Assembly (NCBI GenBank): GCA_002298335.1
Contig: DBNK01000015.1
Coordinates: 1 to 64,000, forward strand
Source: Thalassolituus sp. UBA674
Lineage (GTDB): Bacteria; Pseudomonadota; Gammaproteobacteria; Pseudomonadales; Oceanobacteraceae
Reading direction: 5' to 3'
DNA: 64,000 nucleotides
The first letter of the stretch is position 1. The number at the start of each line of letters is the position of its first letter. The position numbers and the translations under genes are program-made. Below, one piece after another: positions 18,071 to 26,921 of this stretch. A model generated the notes under the pieces. That model worked only from the letters and a program-made list of their open reading frames with translations. It did not search any database and was not told the origin of the DNA.

Positions 18071-18095
18071 AAAAACCGATTGTCGATCGGTTTTT
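18071..18095. promoter_or_regulatory. 25-bp palindromic operator, copy 1 (divergent MFS/blaI promoter region)
   Basis: AAAAACCGA, 7-bp spacer, TCGGTTTTT; perfect 9-bp arms. It lies in the 135-bp gap between the divergent MFS and BlaI-type genes and is repeated with identical arms and spacing at 19528-19552. Most likely the binding site of the adjacent BlaI-type repressor. Confidence 0.75.
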
Positions 18096-18136
18096 ACTGT
18101 GGCAGTGTATGCCTCATTCATAATTCTGGAAAGATG

Positions 18137-18520
18137 ATGATTCTTGGTGAGCTGGAAAAACAGGTGCTGAACCAACTCTGGACAACCGGAGAGGCCGATG
18201 CCAAACAGATTCACGCCGCACTGGGCGAAGCTCAAGGCCGCTCACTGAATACGATTCAGAGTACGCTCGACCGCCTTTACAAAAAGCAGCTGCTCAGCCG
18301 CAGTAAGCTGGGCCACGCTTTTATTTACCGTCCGCGCCTTGACCGCAGCGAACTGATTGCCCGCCTGATCCGCGATATCACCAGTGATTTTGTCCGTCAG
18401 GGCAGTGACTCGCTGATGGCCGCTTTTGTGTCTCTGTCTGCTGACCTGGGTGATGAAGAGCTGGACCGGCTCGAAGCACTGATCCGCCAGCACCGCAGCC
18501 AATCTCAGGAGCCGTCATGA
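18137..18520 (+). CDS. BlaI/MecI/CopY-family transcriptional repressor
   Basis: 127 residues. Winged-helix domain (LGELEKQVLNQLWTTGEADA, then the recognition helix region RSLNTIQSTLDRLYKK) followed by a dimerisation helix, as in BlaI and CopY. Start chosen at the second of two adjacent ATGs (18134, 18137), which leaves GGAAAG at a usable distance; upstream in-frame codons have no homology. The stop overlaps the M56 protease gene by 4 bp. In known BlaI/BlaR pairs the protease triggers repressor loss upon signal. Here the setting is metal efflux, so the signal is probably a metal rather than a beta-lactam. Confidence 0.85.
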   Translation: MILGELEKQVLNQLWTTGEADAKQIHAALGEAQGRSLNTIQSTLDRLYKKQLLSRSKLGHAFIYRPRLDRSELIARLIRDITSDFVRQGSDSLMAAFVSLSADLGDEELDRLEALIRQHRSQSQEPS

Positions 18521-19476
18521 TCGTGGGTACGGCTGCGCACTGGCTGAATCTTCTGAGTCTTTCTGCTTTGCTGGGATTCGCCGTCATCACCCTGCAGAGT
18601 CTCACGGGGCCTGTGTTTCTTCGGGCTATCCGGCGGCTGGCTCCCGCTGAACAGAAGTGGATTCTGCTGGGCTGGGCATGTATGCCATGGGCCCTGACTG
18701 CCCTTGTCTTACTGCAGGGTATAGCCCTGACACCGGATGCGTTCGGGGTTGCCGAGGGTCTGTTGGGTTCACTGCACTGGCATCACGCCGATGTATTTGA
18801 ATTTACGGGTTGGCATGGCTGGATTCTCAGCACGGCAGCGCTGTGGCTGTCGCTACGTTGTGGCCAGTTTCTTTTTAAGCACTGGCGTTTAATGAGTCAG
18901 ATCCGGTTGTTGCTGAGTGAAACGGTGGCGGGCCAGAACGACGGATTCCGCGTGCTCCCGACCCGTGAAGCGGTCGCCATGACCACGGGTTTCGTCCACT
19001 CCCGTATTCTTTTATCTCAGGGTTTGCTGGAGCAGACCAGTCAAAACCAGCAGTCCGTTATTCTGGCACATGAACAGGCCCACCTGCGGGCGCGGGATAA
19101 TCTTCTGCGCTTGCTGCTGACGCTGATGACAGCGGTGCTGCCTGATCTTGCCGCTAAACCACTGATCAGCCGTTTCAGTCTGGTTACCGAACAACTCGCC
19201 GATGCTGCAGTAAAACAGCATCATGACGCAGCCAGTATTGCTCAGACTCTGGTGCAGGTGGCACGCTTGCGACACGCTCAGACGCTTCCCGGACAGGCGG
19301 CATTTATCGCCCGCCAACAATTAACGGAGCGGGTTTATGAACTGTTGGAACCGACACGGCCATCGCGCGGGCTCCAGCTTCTTGTGTTGCTCGCTCTGTT
19401 GCTGATGGCCCTGTCCGCTCTCAGCGCCATGGATGCTTTGCACCATCTGTTTGACCTCTTTCTGATTCACTCATAA
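18517..19476 (+). CDS. M56 (BlaR1-like) membrane zinc metallopeptidase
   Basis: 319 residues. Membrane helices lie at about 10-32, 45-68 and 98-118, the peptidase core contains LAHEQAHLRARDN (HExxH, near 186-190) with a downstream EQLAD that may supply the third zinc ligand, and a last helix lies near 288-306. It lacks the C-terminal penicillin-binding sensor of BlaR1. A short extracytoplasmic segment, HWHHADVFEFTGWHGW (about 87-102), is rich in His and could sense metal. Probably relays a signal to the co-transcribed BlaI-type repressor. Start overlaps blaI (ATGA). Confidence 0.8.
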   Translation: MIVGTAAHWLNLLSLSALLGFAVITLQSLTGPVFLRAIRRLAPAEQKWILLGWACMPWALTALVLLQGIALTPDAFGVAEGLLGSLHWHHADVFEFTGWHGWILSTAALWLSLRCGQFLFKHWRLMSQIRLLLSETVAGQNDGFRVLPTREAVAMTTGFVHSRILLSQGLLEQTSQNQQSVILAHEQAHLRARDNLLRLLLTLMTAVLPDLAAKPLISRFSLVTEQLADAAVKQHHDAASIAQTLVQVARLRHAQTLPGQAAFIARQQLTERVYELLEPTRPSRGLQLLVLLALLLMALSALSAMDALHHLFDLFLIHS

Positions 19477-19493
19477 TTTTCAGTGAGTACGTT

Positions 19494-20768
19494 ATGCCAC
19501 GTATGAAATTCTATGACTTAACAGTTAAAAAACCGATTGCCAGTCGGTTTTTAACCGGTCTGACCTTGCTGATTGCAGCAGTAAGTCCTGTGTTCGCAGA
19601 ACAGGCTATTGATCTGTCTGAGGCCATCGACCGCACCCTTCAGCAGCATCCTGAGATGGCCGTCTGGACCTACCGCCAGCAGGACCAGCAGGCCCGCTCT
19701 GACATTGCCGGACTGCGCCAGTCACCGGAACTGGATCTCAGCGTCGAAGATGCCTTCGGCACCGATGAGTATTCCGGCATCGATGCCATGCAGACCACAT
19801 TGAGTGTGCGCTGGCAGCTGGAAGGGGATCAGATGCGCGCCCGGTCGCTGCGCGCTGATGCTCAGCAGCGTCTGTTGAATGCGCAGCAGGGTCAGCAGGT
19901 GGCTGAACTCAAAGCGGAAACGGCGAGTTTATTTATTGCCATGCTGGCGGATCAGCAGCGCCTGAAGCTCGCGCAGGAGTCGCTGGAGGATGAACAGAAA
20001 TTACTGGATATCGTTCAGCGCCGGGCGGATGCGGGCAGGGCACCCATCACGGATCTGATGCTGGTGCAGACACGTCTCGCAGAAAGGGCGCTGGCCGTTG
20101 AAGAGTATGAACACCGCCTTATTTCCCTGTCACTCCGTTTATCTGCGCAGTGGGGACAATCTGATCCGACACTCAGGTCAGCAGGCGATCTGCAGCAGAC
20201 GCGGACGGTTCCGGAGACAGACGACATCCTGGCAAGCCTCACCGATACACCGGCTGTTACCGTCGCACTGGCGGAACAGCAGCTCTTCAGCGCCGATGGT
20301 CAGTTAGCCGGTGCCGAAGCAAAAACACCCTGGACGGTAGGAGCAGGCGTTCGACGCCATGAAGCCACCGGCGATTACGCTTTGATCGGTCAGGTCAGTA
20401 TCCCGCTGGGTAACCAGAACCGGACCAGTGCCTATCAACGCTCTGCCAGCGCACGGGAACAACAGCAGGCGCTGTCTGCCCGGGCAGTGCTTCGGGCTCT
20501 TGAAGTGGAAGCCCGCACCCTGCTGATCGAGCTGGAGCACAGCCAGCATGTGATCGACACTCTCACTGGCACCATTCTTCCGGCTCTGGATACAGGCCGC
20601 CAGCAGGCCCTGCAGGCCTATGAGCGAGGTCAGCTGGACTACTTGCAATGGGACAACGCACGCCAGCAATGGCTGAGTGCGCGCGAGCGTTTGCTTGATG
20701 AAGCAGAAGCCCTGCAGCTGCAGTGGATCGAATTACAGCGCCTGACCGGCCAGGCCACTTATTTCTGA
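19494..20768 (+). CDS. czcC: CzcC/CusC-type outer-membrane efflux protein (TolC family)
   Basis: 424 residues. A signal peptide probably ends VFA-EQ near residue 34. Long alpha-helical TolC-type OEP repeats follow (EAIDRTLQQHPEM at the start; LDYLQWDNARQQWLSAR near the end). It would form the outer-membrane exit duct of the CzcCBA tripartite pump. No lipobox is seen. Start ATG at 19494 has a GTGAG upstream; 19503 is an alternative. Unusually, the second copy of the 25-bp palindrome lies inside the first 20 codons. Confidence 0.85.
   Translation: MPRMKFYDLTVKKPIASRFLTGLTLLIAAVSPVFAEQAIDLSEAIDRTLQQHPEMAVWTYRQQDQQARSDIAGLRQSPELDLSVEDAFGTDEYSGIDAMQTTLSVRWQLEGDQMRARSLRADAQQRLLNAQQGQQVAELKAETASLFIAMLADQQRLKLAQESLEDEQKLLDIVQRRADAGRAPITDLMLVQTRLAERALAVEEYEHRLISLSLRLSAQWGQSDPTLRSAGDLQQTRTVPETDDILASLTDTPAVTVALAEQQLFSADGQLAGAEAKTPWTVGAGVRRHEATGDYALIGQVSIPLGNQNRTSAYQRSASAREQQQALSARAVLRALEVEARTLLIELEHSQHVIDTLTGTILPALDTGRQQALQAYERGQLDYLQWDNARQQWLSARERLLDEAEALQLQWIELQRLTGQATYF
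19528..19552. promoter_or_regulatory. 25-bp palindromic operator, copy 2 (inside the czcC signal-peptide codons)
   Basis: AAAAACCGA, 7-bp spacer, TCGGTTTTT, identical arms and spacing to the copy at 18071-18095; outer bases GTTA/TAAC extend the symmetry. It lies 35 bp inside the czcC reading frame. It may block an internal promoter or act as a transcriptional roadblock. Confidence 0.7.
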
Positions 20769-20778
20769 GGACACCATA

Positions 20779-22056
20779 ATGAAACCCCTAATAGTGATTT
20801 CTGGCTCTGCTCTGGCAAAGTTACCACTGCTCTCGATGTTGACGGTGACGGCACTGACCCTGATGACGGGGTCAGTACTGTTAAGCCCTGTCGTTCATGC
20901 CCAGGCCGCCGCCGAGGCCGCCGAAGCTGAACCAGAGAAAGGGCCACATCGTGGACGGATGCTGCGGGACGGTGATTTCGCTTTAGAGCTGGCGATTTTC
21001 GAAACCGGCGTGCCACCTGAGTTCCGCGTCTGGACAACACTCGCGGGCAATGCGATTGCCCCGCAGGATTTGCAACTGACGGTGCGCCTGATCCGCCTCG
21101 GCGATGGTACGGATACCATTAACTTCCACGCTGAAGGTGATTATTTACGCGGCGATATGGAAATCTACGAACCGCACTCCTTTGTCGTGGATATTCAGGC
21201 TGAACACTCAGGTAAAAAGTACCACTGGAGTTACGACAACTTCGAGGGCCGCACCCAGATCGCTGATCCGGTGGCCGAGGCCATGGGCATTGCCACTGAA
21301 ACCGCAGGACCGGCGACATTGCATATTCAGACGCCGGTATGGGGTACTTTAACGGCCGTACCGGGCAGCGAGCGTAACATCAGTGCACGGTTTGACGGTG
21401 AAATCCGTACCGTTCATGTGCGTGAAGGGCAGGCCGTACAGGCGGGCACAGAACTGCTGACCATTGAAAGCAACGAAAGCCTGAAAACCTACGTCGTGCG
21501 CGCGCCGTCGGCGGGCACCGTCAGTCATGTAACCAGTGCCGCCGGCGAACAGACGGCGGGCCGGACCCTGCTGACCTTGCAGGACAACAGTGCGCTTCAG
21601 GCTGAGCTGGCTGTCTATCCAAAAGACTGGAGCGCAGTAAAACGCGGCGCACAGGTGACTATTACGGTGCCAGGTACTGAGCTTAAGACAAGCACCACCC
21701 TGACTGCCGCATACCCGGACGTTCAGGCGGATCAGTCCCGTCTGTGGCGTGCTACGGTCGACAACCGTGACGGTCAGTTCGCAGCGGGAATGCGCATCAG
21801 TGCCGAGATTGAAACAGAGACCCGCACAGTGGAGTTGGCGGTCAAGCGCTCCGGTCTGCAGGCCTTCCGTGACTTTACCGTGGTGTACGCCAAAGTCGGC
21901 GATCAGTACGAAGTACGCATGCTGGAACTGGGTCAGGCCGCAGGCGAGTGGATTGAAGTGCTGGGTGGTCTGGCAGCGGGCACCGAATACGTCACTGAAA
22001 ACAGCTTCATTATCAAAGCCGACATCGAGAAGTCCGGCGCTTCACACGATCACTGA
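20779..22056 (+). CDS. czcB: CzcB/CusB-type periplasmic adaptor (membrane fusion protein)
   Basis: 425 residues. N-terminal signal/anchor (about 16-42, ending VVHAQA), then an extra N-terminal beta domain (GPHRGRMLRDGDFALELAIFE) found in CzcB/CusB-like adaptors, then barrel-sandwich/lipoyl halves (FDGEIRTVHVREGQAV; VVRAPSAGTVSHV), beta-barrel, membrane-proximal domain and the SGASHDH C-terminus seen in many CzcB proteins. It joins CzcA to CzcC. It follows czcC by 10 bp and precedes czcA by 14 bp. Confidence 0.92.
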   Translation: MKPLIVISGSALAKLPLLSMLTVTALTLMTGSVLLSPVVHAQAAAEAAEAEPEKGPHRGRMLRDGDFALELAIFETGVPPEFRVWTTLAGNAIAPQDLQLTVRLIRLGDGTDTINFHAEGDYLRGDMEIYEPHSFVVDIQAEHSGKKYHWSYDNFEGRTQIADPVAEAMGIATETAGPATLHIQTPVWGTLTAVPGSERNISARFDGEIRTVHVREGQAVQAGTELLTIESNESLKTYVVRAPSAGTVSHVTSAAGEQTAGRTLLTLQDNSALQAELAVYPKDWSAVKRGAQVTITVPGTELKTSTTLTAAYPDVQADQSRLWRATVDNRDGQFAAGMRISAEIETETRTVELAVKRSGLQAFRDFTVVYAKVGDQYEVRMLELGQAAGEWIEVLGGLAAGTEYVTENSFIIKADIEKSGASHDH

Positions 22057-22070
22057 TACGGGATTCCGCC

Positions 22071-25000
22071 ATGTTGGACGCATTGATAAAACTGGCCATT
22101 GCCCGTCGCGGACTGGTGATGGCCATTGTCGCCGCAGTCGCCGTGCTGGGGCTATGGAACTTTAACCGCCTGCCGATTGATGCCGTACCCGACATCACCA
22201 ATGTGCAGGTGATGATCAATACCGAGGCGTCGGGCTATACCCCGCTCGAAGTTGAGCAACGTATTACCTATCCGCTGGAAACCGCGCTGGCGGGCCTGCC
22301 GGGTCTGGAATACACCCGCTCGGTGTCGCGCTACGGTCTGTCACAGGTGATCGCAATTTTCAGCGACGACACCGATGTCTACTTTGCCCGCCAGCTGGTC
22401 GGCGAGCGCATGACATCCGCCTCTGGTCGTCTGCCTGCAGGTCTGCAACCGGAGCTTGGCCCGATAGCCACGGGCCTGGGTGAAATCTTTATGTTCACCG
22501 TCGATGCCGAACCGGGTGCTCTGAATGCTGATGGCACTGCAGTGACGCCGATGGATCTGCGCAGTGTGCACGACTGGATCATCCGTCCGCAGCTGATGCA
22601 GGTGAAGGGCGTGGTCGAGGTCAACCCGATTGGCGGTTACGAGCGTGAAGTTGTGGTGCAGATGCGCCCGCAGCGCATGCTGGCCATGGGCATCAGCAGC
22701 AGCGATATTGTCGACGCCATCCGCGCCAACAACGATAACCGCGGTGCCGGGTTTGTTGAGCGCAACGGCGCTCAGTGGTTGATGCGTATTCCGGGGCAGG
22801 CGCAACAGGCTGAGGATATTGCCAATATCGTCGTCACTGCCAGCGCCGGTAAAACGGTGCTGGTCAGTGACGTGGCCGACGTCACCATAGGTCATGGTCT
22901 GCGTACCGGCGCCGCGACCCAGAATGGCCGCGAAGTGGTGATGAGTACGGTGTTTATGCTGGTCGGCGAGAACAGCCGCACCGTCGCCAGTGCCGTTGGT
23001 GAAAAGCTCGCCGAGATTAACGCCTCTTTGCCTGAGGGGATTGTCGCCAGCGCCGCCTACGACCGCACCGGACTGGTGGAGAAAACGCTGGACACTGTCA
23101 CCATGAACCTCACCGAAGGTGCGTTGCTGGTGATCGTGATTCTGTTTCTGATGCTGGGCAATATCCGCGCTGCGATTCTGACGGCGTTGGTGATTCCATT
23201 GGCGATGCTGATGACCTTTACCGGTATGGTGCAGACACGGGTCAGTGCCAACCTGATGAGTCTGGGTGCGCTGGACTTCGGCCTGCTGGTCGATGGTGCC
23301 ATCATTATTGTCGAGAACTGCCTGCGTCGTCTGAGCCAGCATTCCGCACAAAGCCCATCCGTGCTGCCGTTACGGGAGCGCCTGAATCTGGTGTTCGAAG
23401 CCACGCGGGAAGTCATCCGCCCGGCATTGTTTGGTGTGTTTATTATCACCGCCGTGTACGCGCCGATTTTTGCCCTCGAAGGGGTCGAAGGCAAGATGTT
23501 CCACCCAATGGCCATTACTGTGGTCATCGCGCTGATGAGTGCCATCCTGTTGTCGGTGACCTTTGTTCCGGCGGCGGTCGCGCTGCTGTTCCGTGGCCCT
23601 GTGCAGGAAAAGCATAACCCTGTCGTGTCCGGGCTGAGCCGGGTATATCAGCCACTGCTGCGCGGCGTACTGAAAGTGCGCCAGCTGGTGGTGCTGATTG
23701 CTGTGGTGCTGGTCACTCTCAGTGTCTGGCAGGCGACGCGTTTAGGAAGTGAATTCGCACCAAACCTGGATGAAGGCGATATCGCCATGCACGCCCTGCG
23801 CATACCGGGCACATCGCTGAGTCAGGCGATTGCCCTGCAGGAAACCCTCGAAGCACGCATCAAAGAGTTACCGGAAGTCGAGCGTGTGTTCGCCAAAATC
23901 GGCACCGCCGACGTCGCTACCGATGCGGTGCCGCCGAGTGTCGCGGATAACTTTATTATCCTTAAGCCGCGAGACCAGTGGCCTGACCCGGATAAAACCA
24001 AGCAGCAGGTGGTGGCCGAGCTGGAAGCTCTGGTGGCGACCATTCCCGGAAACCGCTATGAGTTCCTGCAACCTATTCAGATGCGCTTTAACGAGCTGTT
24101 AGCGGGTGTGCGTGCTGAAGTCGCGATCAAAATTTTTGGTGATGATCTGGAGACGCTTGCTGCACTTGGTGAATCGCTTGAAGGCATTGTTGCCGGGGTC
24201 GATGGAGCAGTGGACATCCAGATGGAACAGGTCACGGGCCTGCCATTACTGGAGTTTATTCCTGATGATGCCGCACTGCGTCGTCACGGCATCAGCCGCC
24301 AGCAACTGCAGGATCAGTTGGCCACAGCGTTGGGTGGCGACGTTGCCGGTACCCTGTTTGAAGGCGACCGTCGTGCCGATATCGTTGTGCGCCTGCCGGA
24401 GTCAGAGCGTACAGACATTGATGGCCTGAAGTATCTGCCGGTGACGGTAGGCGAAGGAGACGATGGCAGTCGCGTCGTTCCATTGCAGGAGCTGGTCACC
24501 CTGACCGAAAACATGGGGGTTAATCAGGTTAACCGTGAAAACGGCAAGCGTCGTTTAGTTGTCACTGCCAACGTCCGGGGTCGTGATCTTGGCAGTTTTG
24601 TTGACGACGTTCGCGCCGCCGTCGGTGAAGATCTCGACGTGCCTGCAGGCTACTGGATTGAATACGGCGGTACCTATCAGAAGCTGCAATCGGCGTCTGA
24701 GCGTCTGATGATTGTGGTACCACTGACGCTGGTGATGATTGTCGGTCTGCTGATTCTGGCACTGGGCTCAGTACGCGATGCGCTGGTGATCTTCGCTGGG
24801 GTGCCGCTGGCACTGACGGGGGGGGTACTGGCCCTGACGCTGCGGGATATTCCGTTTTCCATTTCGGCAGCGGTTGGCTTTATCGCGCTGTCGGGCATCG
24901 CCATTCTCAATGCGCTGGTGATGGTGTCCTTTATCCGTGAACTGCAACGTGCGGGCACTGGGCTGGAACAGGCTATCATTGAAGGGGCACTGACGCGTCT

Positions 25001-25202
25001 GCGCCCGGTAATTACCACGGCGCTGGTGGCATCTCTTGGCTTTGTGCCCATGGCGCTTAACACCGGCATCGGCTCAGAAGTACAGCGACCACTGGCAACA
25101 GTGGTGATTGGCGGTGTGATTTCATCGACCCTGCTGACTCTGTTTGTGATTCCGGCGCTCTATCGCCTGGTGCATCGTAACGACAACAAAGGACGCGTAT
25201 GA
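22071..25202 (+). CDS. czcA: CzcA-type heavy-metal RND efflux pump
   Basis: 1043 residues, normal for HME-RND pumps. Membrane helix 1 (about 10-30), large periplasmic loop, helix 4 motif DFGLLVDGAIIIVEN near 402-416 with the Asp/Asp/Glu proton-relay pattern of divalent-cation CzcA pumps, second periplasmic half and the final helix block. The motif favours Zn/Co/Cd/Ni over monovalent Cu/Ag exporters. It works with the CzcB and CzcC encoded upstream. The downstream HupE-like gene overlaps the stop by 4 bp. Confidence 0.95.
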   Translation: MLDALIKLAIARRGLVMAIVAAVAVLGLWNFNRLPIDAVPDITNVQVMINTEASGYTPLEVEQRITYPLETALAGLPGLEYTRSVSRYGLSQVIAIFSDDTDVYFARQLVGERMTSASGRLPAGLQPELGPIATGLGEIFMFTVDAEPGALNADGTAVTPMDLRSVHDWIIRPQLMQVKGVVEVNPIGGYEREVVVQMRPQRMLAMGISSSDIVDAIRANNDNRGAGFVERNGAQWLMRIPGQAQQAEDIANIVVTASAGKTVLVSDVADVTIGHGLRTGAATQNGREVVMSTVFMLVGENSRTVASAVGEKLAEINASLPEGIVASAAYDRTGLVEKTLDTVTMNLTEGALLVIVILFLMLGNIRAAILTALVIPLAMLMTFTGMVQTRVSANLMSLGALDFGLLVDGAIIIVENCLRRLSQHSAQSPSVLPLRERLNLVFEATREVIRPALFGVFIITAVYAPIFALEGVEGKMFHPMAITVVIALMSAILLSVTFVPAAVALLFRGPVQEKHNPVVSGLSRVYQPLLRGVLKVRQLVVLIAVVLVTLSVWQATRLGSEFAPNLDEGDIAMHALRIPGTSLSQAIALQETLEARIKELPEVERVFAKIGTADVATDAVPPSVADNFIILKPRDQWPDPDKTKQQVVAELEALVATIPGNRYEFLQPIQMRFNELLAGVRAEVAIKIFGDDLETLAALGESLEGIVAGVDGAVDIQMEQVTGLPLLEFIPDDAALRRHGISRQQLQDQLATALGGDVAGTLFEGDRRADIVVRLPESERTDIDGLKYLPVTVGEGDDGSRVVPLQELVTLTENMGVNQVNRENGKRRLVVTANVRGRDLGSFVDDVRAAVGEDLDVPAGYWIEYGGTYQKLQSASERLMIVVPLTLVMIVGLLILALGSVRDALVIFAGVPLALTGGVLALTLRDIPFSISAAVGFIALSGIAILNALVMVSFIRELQRAGTGLEQAIIEGALTRLRPVITTALVASLGFVPMALNTGIGSEVQRPLATVVIGGVISSTLLTLFVIPALYRLVHRNDNKGRV

Positions 25203-25897
25203 GCACGGTAATGAACACCCGGATGGGGCGCTGGTCTGTCGCGCTGCTTTTTGCTTTCGCCAGCACGCTGGCACTGGCGCACGGCGTTGATGACAACACC
25301 CGCACCTTCTTACAGCAGAACACCGGCGTTCAGTTTGTACCGTTCCTGTACATCGGCGCTAAGCACATGATCACAGGTTACGATCATCTGCTGTTTCTGG
25401 TTGGGGTGATTTTCTTTCTCTATCGTAGCCGCGAAGTACTGCTGTACGTCAGCCTGTTTACGCTGGGACACAGCATCACGCTGATGTCCGGTGTGCTTGC
25501 CAATATTCAGGTTAATGCCTACCTGATCGATGCCATTATTGGCTTATCGGTGCTGTATAAAGGCTTTGATAACCTGGGTGGCTTCAAACGGTTAATGGGC
25601 TTTCAGCCGGACACCCGTCTGGCAGTGCTGATCTTCGGGTTATTTCATGGCTTTGGTCTGGCAACTAAACTGCAGGAATTCCATATTCCGGAAGACGGCC
25701 TGCTCACCAACCTGATTGCCTTTAATATCGGTGTCGAACTTGGGCAGTTTGCGGCACTGGGCCTGATCCTGATTCTGATTTCGGCGTGGCGGCACTCAGC
25801 AACGTTCGGACGTTTCGCCGTTCTGACAAATACGTTACTGATGGCAAGCGGTGTGATGCTGACGGGGTATCAGCTCACTGGCTATTTTTCTTCCTGA
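25199..25897 (+). CDS. HupE/UreJ-family membrane protein
   Basis: 232 residues. Signal peptide (cleavage near ALAHG), then about six membrane helices with His-bearing motifs GYDHLLFLVGV and TLGHSITL and a later LFHGFGLA, as in HupE/UreJ nickel/cobalt permeases. No urease or hydrogenase genes are near. It overlaps czcA (ATGA) and so is translated with the efflux pump. Either a metal permease for re-balancing or an accessory of the pump; which is unknown. Confidence 0.85.
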   Translation: MSTVMNTRMGRWSVALLFAFASTLALAHGVDDNTRTFLQQNTGVQFVPFLYIGAKHMITGYDHLLFLVGVIFFLYRSREVLLYVSLFTLGHSITLMSGVLANIQVNAYLIDAIIGLSVLYKGFDNLGGFKRLMGFQPDTRLAVLIFGLFHGFGLATKLQEFHIPEDGLLTNLIAFNIGVELGQFAALGLILILISAWRHSATFGRFAVLTNTLLMASGVMLTGYQLTGYFSS

Positions 25898-25909
25898 GGA
25901 CGGTATTCT

Positions 25910-26464
25910 ATGACAACTCAAAGCACTCAAAACCAGACTTCACAAAACCAGACGCCCGCAAAACAACTGTGGCTGGCGACCGCTGCGGCGTTTGTGATCG
26001 GGCTTGTGACACTGGTGTTGGTGATTATGCCCGCTGAGTACAATATTGATCCTACGGGCCTCGGGTTCGCTTTGGGCCTGACCGCGCTGTCGCCAGAAAA
26101 GCTGGCCGAAGTGGAGGCAGAAGCAGCTAAGGCGTCCACTGCATCCATGGATGGAATGGCGACGGTGGTATTACCGGCTGCCAGCGGTAAAGAATTTAAA
26201 CTGGAAATGACGACCGGTGAGCAGGTCGATTTTGAATGGATCACCGATGGTGACGCTGTGTATGTGGATATGCACGGCGAGCCGTTTGATGATCCTACCG
26301 GCTATTTTAAAAGCTATGCTGTGACCACAACGGGCGAAATGAAAGGTAGTTTCACTGCTGCCTTTGACGGCACCCATGGCTGGTACTTCCGCAATGATTC
26401 TGGCAGTGAAATAACCATCCAGTTATTTTTCGAAGGTCAGTATAAAAATCCAAAAACCATGTAA
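25910..26464 (+). CDS. Membrane-anchored periplasmic protein of the Czc operon
   Basis: 184 residues. Gln/Asn-rich cytoplasmic N-terminus, one membrane helix (about 21-42), then a periplasmic beta-rich domain with VDFEWITDGDAVYVDMHGE and HGWYFRNDSGSEITIQLFFEGQY. Similar single-helix proteins accompany HupE/UreJ-like genes in metal-efflux operons. The C-terminal part resembles a small jelly-roll/GOLD-like sandwich. Function unknown; possibly a periplasmic metal carrier or pump modulator. 12 bp after the HupE-like gene, with a GAGG site. Confidence 0.75.
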   Translation: MTTQSTQNQTSQNQTPAKQLWLATAAAFVIGLVTLVLVIMPAEYNIDPTGLGFALGLTALSPEKLAEVEAEAAKASTASMDGMATVVLPAASGKEFKLEMTTGEQVDFEWITDGDAVYVDMHGEPFDDPTGYFKSYAVTTTGEMKGSFTAAFDGTHGWYFRNDSGSEITIQLFFEGQYKNPKTM

Positions 26465-26496
26465 CTCGGACGAGTTTTTAAACAGGAGAGAACATT

Positions 26497-26829
26497 ATGA
26501 AATCACTGATTATTGCTGCGGCCATGTCGCTGTCTCTTTTTTCAGGTCAGGTTCTGGCACATGCTGATCATGGCCCGATCACACAGGGTGGCGCGATGGA
26601 AGTTGCAGCCCGCGCTGTACAGAAAATGACGGTCCGCGATTTCGGGTACAGCACCGGACAACTGGATGCAGGCTGGAAAAATATTGATGGCAAGCAGGTG
26701 AGCCTGAAGGAGAGTGGCCCGGGCTTTTATGTCGTTGAAATTACCAAAGCCGGCTCAGATGAAAAAGTGTACGTGAAAGTATTGGATAACGGTGCCGTTG
26801 CCGAAGTATCTCACACGTATCCATTCTGA
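26497..26829 (+). CDS. Small secreted PepSY/DUF6488-like protein
   Basis: 110 residues. Signal peptide ends VLAHA near residue 23; the mature N-terminus begins with HADHG, a possible metal-binding His cluster. The rest is a single alpha/beta domain with VSLKESGPGFYVVEITK and KVYVKVLDNGAVAEV, resembling PepSY. Last gene of the czc operon, behind a strong AGGAGAG. AACTC/GAGTT followed by a short T run just upstream (26463-26479) could be a weak attenuator. Role in metal handling inferred from position. Confidence 0.75.
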   Translation: MKSLIIAAAMSLSLFSGQVLAHADHGPITQGGAMEVAARAVQKMTVRDFGYSTGQLDAGWKNIDGKQVSLKESGPGFYVVEITKAGSDEKVYVKVLDNGAVAEVSHTYPF

Positions 26830-26843
26830 TCCGAAATCCCCGG

Positions 26844-26863
26844 GGCGGATGCTGACATCCGCC
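26844..26863. terminator. Hairpin ending the czc operon
   Basis: GGCGGATG/CATCCGCC, perfect 8-bp stem, 4-nt loop, 15 bp after the last czc gene and 59 bp from the convergent chrA stop. A TTTTT run follows only after ~17 bp, so termination is plausible but not certain. Confidence 0.45.
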
Positions 26864-26921
26864 GCAGGGGCACACTTCGTTTTTCTGACCTCAGTTTCTG
26901 TCAGGCAACTCGCAGTTTCTA

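Noticed and set aside
18137..19476. Beta-lactam resistance regulation by BlaI/BlaR
   Set aside because: No beta-lactamase or penicillin-binding sensor domain; all neighbours are metal-efflux genes.
25199..25897. Urease or hydrogenase accessory gene (UreJ/HupE)
   Set aside because: No urease or hydrogenase genes in the window; it overlaps czcA and belongs to the efflux operon.
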